From Flavonifractor sp. AGMB03687 (GTDB lineage: Bacteria > Bacillota > Clostridia > Oscillospirales > Oscillospiraceae): DNA of 64,000 nucleotides. The position numbers and the translations under genes are program-made. The notes beneath the pieces were generated by a model that ran no database searches, was not told the origin of the DNA, and worked only from the letters and a program-made list of their open reading frames with translations. The stretch spans positions 1 through 64,000 of the forward strand of contig NZ_JADKZI010000003.1 in NCBI RefSeq assembly GCF_017811815.1, read 5' to 3'. Shown here in pieces: positions 60,408 to 64,000 of the stretch. The number at the start of each line of letters is the position of its first letter. The stretch's first letter is position 1.

Positions 60408-61406
60408 TTATTTTGGTATGGTTTTCAACAATTCCAGCAGCTTCTCCCTCCGGTTATCCTCTGGATGGGCCAGCACGTGGAGGGCCAGTCTGCGCTGAGC
60501 GGCGCCGATCTCCCTCCCCTGCAGCCCCATGGCCGCCAGTTCTCCACCGGACAGGGCCAGACGGTGCAAAACTTCCTCCTCCGGATGGCGCACCCCCCGG
60601 CGGAGGGCCCGCTCCACCGGCAGCTTTTCCAGCGGAAAGCCCGTTTCCTCACAAAAAGCCCGCCACCGGGGGATAGGCTCAGGAGATACGGACCTTAATT
60701 TGTCCAGATTTGGACAATCCGTCACCGGCCACAGGTGGGTCAGCAGACCCCAACGGATCAGATCCCCCGCCCGCTCTGGGTGGGGAGACAGCAGGGTCTT
60801 CTCCAGCTCCGCCTTGATCCGCTCTCCGGACACCTGGCTCAGCCGTCCGGCGTTTCGCCGGATGGCCTGCTCGGTCTCCGACTCGATGGCAAAACCCAGC
60901 TGGGCGGCAAACCGTACCGCCCGCAGCATCCGCAGGGCGTCCTCGGCAAAGCGCCGGTCAGGTTCCCCCACGCACCGGATCAGCCCGGCCTTCAGGTCCT
61001 CCTGCCCGCCGAAACGATCGATAACTGCCCCGTCCGCCCCAAGCGCCATGGCATTGATGGTAAAATCCCGGCGGGCCAGGTCCTCGCTCAGCCCCACGTC
61101 AAAGGTCACCGCGTCGGGGTGCCGGCCGTCGGCATAGCCCCCCTCCCGGCGGAAGGTGGTCACCTCCACCGGCCCGTCCTCGGTCAGGACGGTAACCATT
61201 CCATGCTGGATCCCGGTGGGGATGGCGCGCTCAAACAGGGCCATGACCTGCTCCGGCCGGGCGGAGGTACACACGTCATAATCCCCCGGCGTCCGCCCCA
61301 GCAGTAGGTCCCGGACACAACCTCCCACCGGATGGGCGGCCTGTCCCGCCTGACGCAGAACCACCAGACAGCGGGCTACCCCCGCCGGTATGGGCCATTT
61401 CCCCAT
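60408..61406 (-). CDS. cca: CCA tRNA nucleotidyltransferase
   Basis: 332 residues from ATG 61406. Class II nucleotidyltransferase: GGCVRDLLLGRTPGDYDVCT (about 29-48, with the catalytic DxD in the last part), RRDFTINAMA (about 112-121) and RFAEDALRMLRAVRFAAQLG. The helical body and tail follow but are shorter than in Bacillus Cca. It adds or repairs the 3' CCA of tRNAs. GGAGGAGG lies ten bases before this ATG. A poly(A) polymerase role cannot be ruled out from sequence alone. Confidence 0.9.
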   Translation of the reverse strand: MGKWPIPAGVARCLVVLRQAGQAAHPVGGCVRDLLLGRTPGDYDVCTSARPEQVMALFERAIPTGIQHGMVTVLTEDGPVEVTTFRREGGYADGRHPDAVTFDVGLSEDLARRDFTINAMALGADGAVIDRFGGQEDLKAGLIRCVGEPDRRFAEDALRMLRAVRFAAQLGFAIESETEQAIRRNAGRLSQVSGERIKAELEKTLLSPHPERAGDLIRWGLLTHLWPVTDCPNLDKLRSVSPEPIPRWRAFCEETGFPLEKLPVERALRRGVRHPEEEVLHRLALSGGELAAMGLQGREIGAAQRRLALHVLAHPEDNRREKLLELLKTIPK

Positions 61407-61434
61407 TTTCTCCACCTCCTCCGGTATGTTTGGC

Positions 61435-61463
61435 TTGCCATTTACCTATAATGGATTATAATA
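61435..61463 (+). promoter_or_regulatory. murC promoter
   Basis: TTGCCA at 61435-61440, 17 bp, then TATAAT at 61458-61463. A second TATAAT at 61448-61453 lacks a matched -35. Confidence 0.75.
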
Positions 61464-61513
61464 TAGTGTTGACCTTTTATCATTATAATCTGTAGAAAAG
61501 GGTGTGTAAACCC

Positions 61514-62884
61514 ATGAGCAATCCCAATATTCACGACTATCTGACTCCCGGCCATACCGCCCATCTGGTGGGCATCGGCGGCGTCTCCATGTCGCCCCTG
61601 GCTGAAGTACTCCACAAGATGGGGGTCACCATCACCGGCTCCGATATGAACGACAGCGCCACCGTGGAGCATCTCCGCTCCCTGGGTATCCCCGTGGCCA
61701 TCGGCCACCGGGCCGAGAACGTCCAGGGCGCCGACCTGATCATCCGCACCGCCGCCGTCCACGACGATAACCCTGAGATCGCCCAGGCTCACGCCCAGGG
61801 CATCCCCGTTTTTGAGCGCGCCCAGGCCTGGGGCTCCATCATGCGGGGCTATAAAAACGCCCTGTGCATCTCGGGCACCCACGGCAAGACCACGACTACC
61901 TCCATGTGCACCCACATCATCATGGCGGCCCAGATGGACCCCACCGTTATGATCGGCGGCACCCTGCCCCTGCTGGGCTCCGGCTACCGGGTGGGCCACG
62001 GGGACACCATCATTCTGGAGAGCTGCGAGTACTGCAACTCCTTCCTCTCCTTCTTCCCCACGGTGGCCGTCATCCTCAACATTGAGGCCGACCACCTGGA
62101 CTTCTTCAAGGACCTGGACGACGTGGAGCATTCCTTCCGTGCCTTCGCCGACCGGGTGCCGGAAAACGGCGTGATCGTGGCCAACGCTGACGACGCCAAC
62201 ACCATGCACACCCTGGAGGGAGAGACCCGGCCGGTCCTCACCTTCGGTCTGGAGGAGGGCGACGTCCACGCCGCCAACCTGACCTGGAACCGGGGTCTGC
62301 CCACCTTCGATATCATCTACCGGGGCGAGGTCTTCACCCGGGTGGGCCTGCGGGTCCCCGGCGAGCACAATGTGAAAAACGCTCTGGCTGCCGCCGCTGC
62401 CGCCATCTCCCTGGCGGTCTCCCCCAAGGCAGTGAGCGAGGGCCTCAATGCCTTCCGGGGCGCCGGCCGCCGCTTCGAGCACAAGGGCACCTACAACGGC
62501 GCCGAGGTCTTTGACGACTACGCCCACCATCCCGGCGAGCTCCAGGCCCTGCTGTCCGCCGCCCGCACTCTGGGCTATGAGCGGATCATCTGCGCCTTCC
62601 AGCCCCACACCTATACCCGCACCAAGGCCCTGTTCGACGACTTCGTCAAGGTCCTCCGCCAGCCCGACATCACCCTGCTGGCCGAGATCTACGCCGCCCG
62701 TGAGACCGATAATCTGGGCATCTCCTCGCAGAATCTGGCCGACCAGATCCCCGGCAGCATCTACTGCCCCACCCTGGAGGATGTGACCGCCAGACTGAAG
62801 GAGCTGGCCCAGCCCGGCGATCTGATCCTCACCGTTGGCGCAGGCAACATCTATACCGCCGGCGAGGCTCTGCTTCGGAAGTAA
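61514..62884 (+). CDS. murC: UDP-N-acetylmuramate-L-alanine ligase
   Basis: 456 residues. The Mur ligase layout is complete: N-terminal nucleotide-sugar domain with HLVGIGGVSMSPLAEVL (about 18-34), ATP loop CISGTHGKTTTTSM (about 119-132), central ESCEYCNSFL and DADHLDFF-like EADHLDFFKDL, and the C-terminal domain with DDYAHHPGELQAL. It adds L-Ala to UDP-MurNAc, the first peptide step of peptidoglycan. ATG 61514 follows AAAGGG; the family N-terminus starts close to here. Confidence 0.94.
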   Translation: MSNPNIHDYLTPGHTAHLVGIGGVSMSPLAEVLHKMGVTITGSDMNDSATVEHLRSLGIPVAIGHRAENVQGADLIIRTAAVHDDNPEIAQAHAQGIPVFERAQAWGSIMRGYKNALCISGTHGKTTTTSMCTHIIMAAQMDPTVMIGGTLPLLGSGYRVGHGDTIILESCEYCNSFLSFFPTVAVILNIEADHLDFFKDLDDVEHSFRAFADRVPENGVIVANADDANTMHTLEGETRPVLTFGLEEGDVHAANLTWNRGLPTFDIIYRGEVFTRVGLRVPGEHNVKNALAAAAAAISLAVSPKAVSEGLNAFRGAGRRFEHKGTYNGAEVFDDYAHHPGELQALLSAARTLGYERIICAFQPHTYTRTKALFDDFVKVLRQPDITLLAEIYAARETDNLGISSQNLADQIPGSIYCPTLEDVTARLKELAQPGDLILTVGAGNIYTAGEALLRK

Positions 62885-63030
62885 CGCTCTCTTTCTCTCG
62901 CTAAAGCGAAAGAGAAAGTTATACCACAAATTTCCGCTGTTGACAAGGCTGTTAAATCGACGTACAATGTCTATAGTATCCTGTCCCTTTTGTCCTCTTT
63001 TCACAAATATGAACAAGGAGTGGAATCGAC

Positions 63031-63432
63031 ATGGAAGAGAAGAAGTACACCTCGATGATCCGCCTGCGGATGTCCGCCAAGGACGCTCACTACGGCGGAA
63101 ACCTGGTGGATGGCGCCCATATGGTACATCTGTTTGGCGACGTGGCCACCGAGCTGCTGATCCAGTGTGACGGCGACGAGGGCCTGTTCTGCGCCTACAA
63201 CAACATTGAGTTCAAGGCGCCTGTTTACGCCGGCGATTTTATCGAGGCGTATGGTGAGATCACTCACATCGGCAACACCTCCCGCAAGATGAAGTTCGAG
63301 GCCCGCAAGGTGGCGGTGCCCCGCCCCGACATCAGCGACTCCGCTGCCGATTTCCTGGATGAGCCCATCGTGGTGGCCATCGCTGAGGGCACCTGCGTGA
63401 CCCCCAAGAAGTGCCAGCGCAAGGAGCATTGA
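63031..63432 (+). CDS. kal: Hot-dog protein, 3-aminobutyryl-CoA ammonia-lyase-like
   Basis: 133 residues, one hot-dog domain. The blocks [19 protein letters not shown] (about 11-29), [11 protein letters not shown] (about 33-43) and [19 protein letters not shown], then [13 protein letters not shown] and [11 protein letters not shown], match Kal. Kal releases ammonia from 3-aminobutyryl-CoA in lysine fermentation to butyrate and acetate. Kal is normally in a cluster with kamA, kamDE, kdd and kce. Here it stands alone between murC and a MATE gene, so the substrate may differ. AAGGAG precedes the ATG. Confidence 0.75.
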   Translation: MEEKKYTSMIRLRMSAKDAHYGGNLVDGAHMVHLFGDVATELLIQCDGDEGLFCAYNNIEFKAPVYAGDFIEAYGEITHIGNTSRKMKFEARKVAVPRPDISDSAADFLDEPIVVAIAEGTCVTPKKCQRKEH

Positions 63433-63447
63433 TTCCTTTCTCAAGGC

Positions 63448-63496
63448 AAAAAAAGTCCGCCGTGAAGCGTTGCTTCACGGCGGACTTTCTTTTTCT
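63448..63496. terminator. Bidirectional terminator
   Basis: Perfect 17-bp stem, arms 63452-63468 and 63472-63488, loop GTT, with an A-run on the left and T-rich sequence on the right, between convergent genes. Confidence 0.93.
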
Positions 63497-64000
63497 TTAT
63501 TGGGCCGCGGGCGTCCCGCTCCGCTCCGCCAGAATCCGTGGGAAGAATCGGAGGAACAGGATGGTGGTAACGGTGGCCGCTACCGCGTCGGCAATGGGCT
63601 CGGACAGGAAGGTGGCTTCCGCCGACACCAGGGCGGGCAGCAGCAGCAGACAGGCCAGAAAAACGGTTTTGCGGAACAGGGAACAGAACAGGGCCAGCCG
63701 CACATGGCCCAGGGCAGTGGTCTCATCCACCAGGGGGTACTGGATGGCCAGGGGCAGAATCATGGCGGTAAAGACCTTGATATACCGCACCGACCGGTCA
63801 ATGAGCTCCGGATTCTGGGTGAACAGCCCCACAAACACCGGCGACAGGGTGTAGGTAAACACCGTCATCAGGCCGCAGAAGGTGAGGCACAGCCCCACAA
63901 TGGACTTCATGGCCCGCTTGATGCGGGCGGCGTTGCCGGCGCCGTAGTTGAAGCTGATCACCGGCTGGGTGCCCAAGGTCAGGCCGCCCATGGGCATGGT
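63497..64000 (-). CDS. MATE-family efflux protein, C-terminal part
   Basis: The last 167 or so residues of a MATE transporter whose start lies beyond the right edge. It begins in the family motif GLTLGTQPVISFNYGAGN, the conserved start of the C-terminal bundle, and continues through four or five TM segments. MATE proteins export drugs, metabolites or other organic compounds using sodium or proton gradients. The substrate is unknown. The terminator directly behind its stop is shared with the kal-like gene. Confidence 0.88.
   Translation of the reverse strand, partial: TMPMGGLTLGTQPVISFNYGAGNAARIKRAMKSIVGLCLTFCGLMTVFTYTLSPVFVGLFTQNPELIDRSVRYIKVFTAMILPLAIQYPLVDETTALGHVRLALFCSLFRKTVFLACLLLLPALVSAEATFLSEPIADAVAATVTTILFLRFFPRILAERSGTPAAQ

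Overview
The window is about 60% GC by eye and codes densely on both strands. It carries stage II sporulation protein R, a Gram-positive RNase M5, clostridial-type ribosome binding sites (AGGAGG), a candidate flavonoid-degradation gene set, a 3-aminobutyryl-CoA ammonia-lyase homologue and a VanG-type D-Ala-D-Ser operon. Together these point to an anaerobic, spore-forming gut Bacillota of the Oscillospiraceae, near Flavonifractor, Lawsonibacter or Intestinimonas. The organism is inferred; no rRNA gene lies inside the window. LAYOUT. 1-427 holds three tandem sigma-A promoters and a structured leader reading left out of the window, as expected just upstream of an rRNA operon. 428-4835 is a leftward operon comEC, holA, a small membrane protein and rnmV. 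4965-11703 is housekeeping: an EamA transporter, a 3-methyladenine glycosylase with a HAD phosphatase, the PcrA helicase, and a GNAT acetyltransferase coupled to a sodium symporter. 11749-16923 is a leftward operon (Lrp regulator, aminotransferase, ThrH, DUF1015 protein, IspE) ending in a terminator that overlaps the spoIIR control region. 17185-21034 is a translationally coupled vanG-vanXY-vanT operon with an attenuator-like leader and no adjacent vanRS. 21073-30887 holds an EamA transporter, lactate dehydrogenase with a cupin protein, a two-component system, a MacB-type ABC system with a large CARDB-like surface protein, and a TspO gene broken by an amber codon. 30933-32573 is hcp. Its promoter shares a 14-bp palindrome at the same distance from the start site with the cupin-ldh promoter. 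32686-37579 is a LysR-controlled set (flavodoxin-like reductase, enoate-reductase-type flavoenzyme, phloretin-hydrolase-type enzyme) that could open and cleave the flavonoid skeleton. 37617-42995 holds RluA, HemW and a 1000-residue surface phosphodiester glycosidase with S-layer anchors. About 43.0-50.2 kb is an integrative mobilizable element: large serine recombinase, relaxase with a nested membrane protein gene, MobC, RepA-like ATPase, a DUF6076-like zinc protein and a sigma-like protein. 50272-59425 is a maltodextrin regulon (MalE, F, G, LacI regulator, MalQ, phosphorylase, MsmX/MalK ATPase) read leftward from one promoter with two LacI operators. 59.5-60.4 kb is an AT-rich scar with a frameshifted small gene. 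60408-64000 holds CCA transferase, murC, the ammonia-lyase homologue and the end of a MATE exporter gene. HOW THE PARTS WORK TOGETHER. The mal genes form one uptake-and-phosphorolysis unit. The van genes would rebuild peptidoglycan termini as D-Ala-D-Ser. The LysR cluster covers flavone reduction, chalcone reduction and C-C hydrolysis but lacks a chalcone isomerase. Several leaders carry hairpins at positions that suggest regulation beyond simple termination (vanG, spoIIR, the 36.7 kb spacer, malE-malF).
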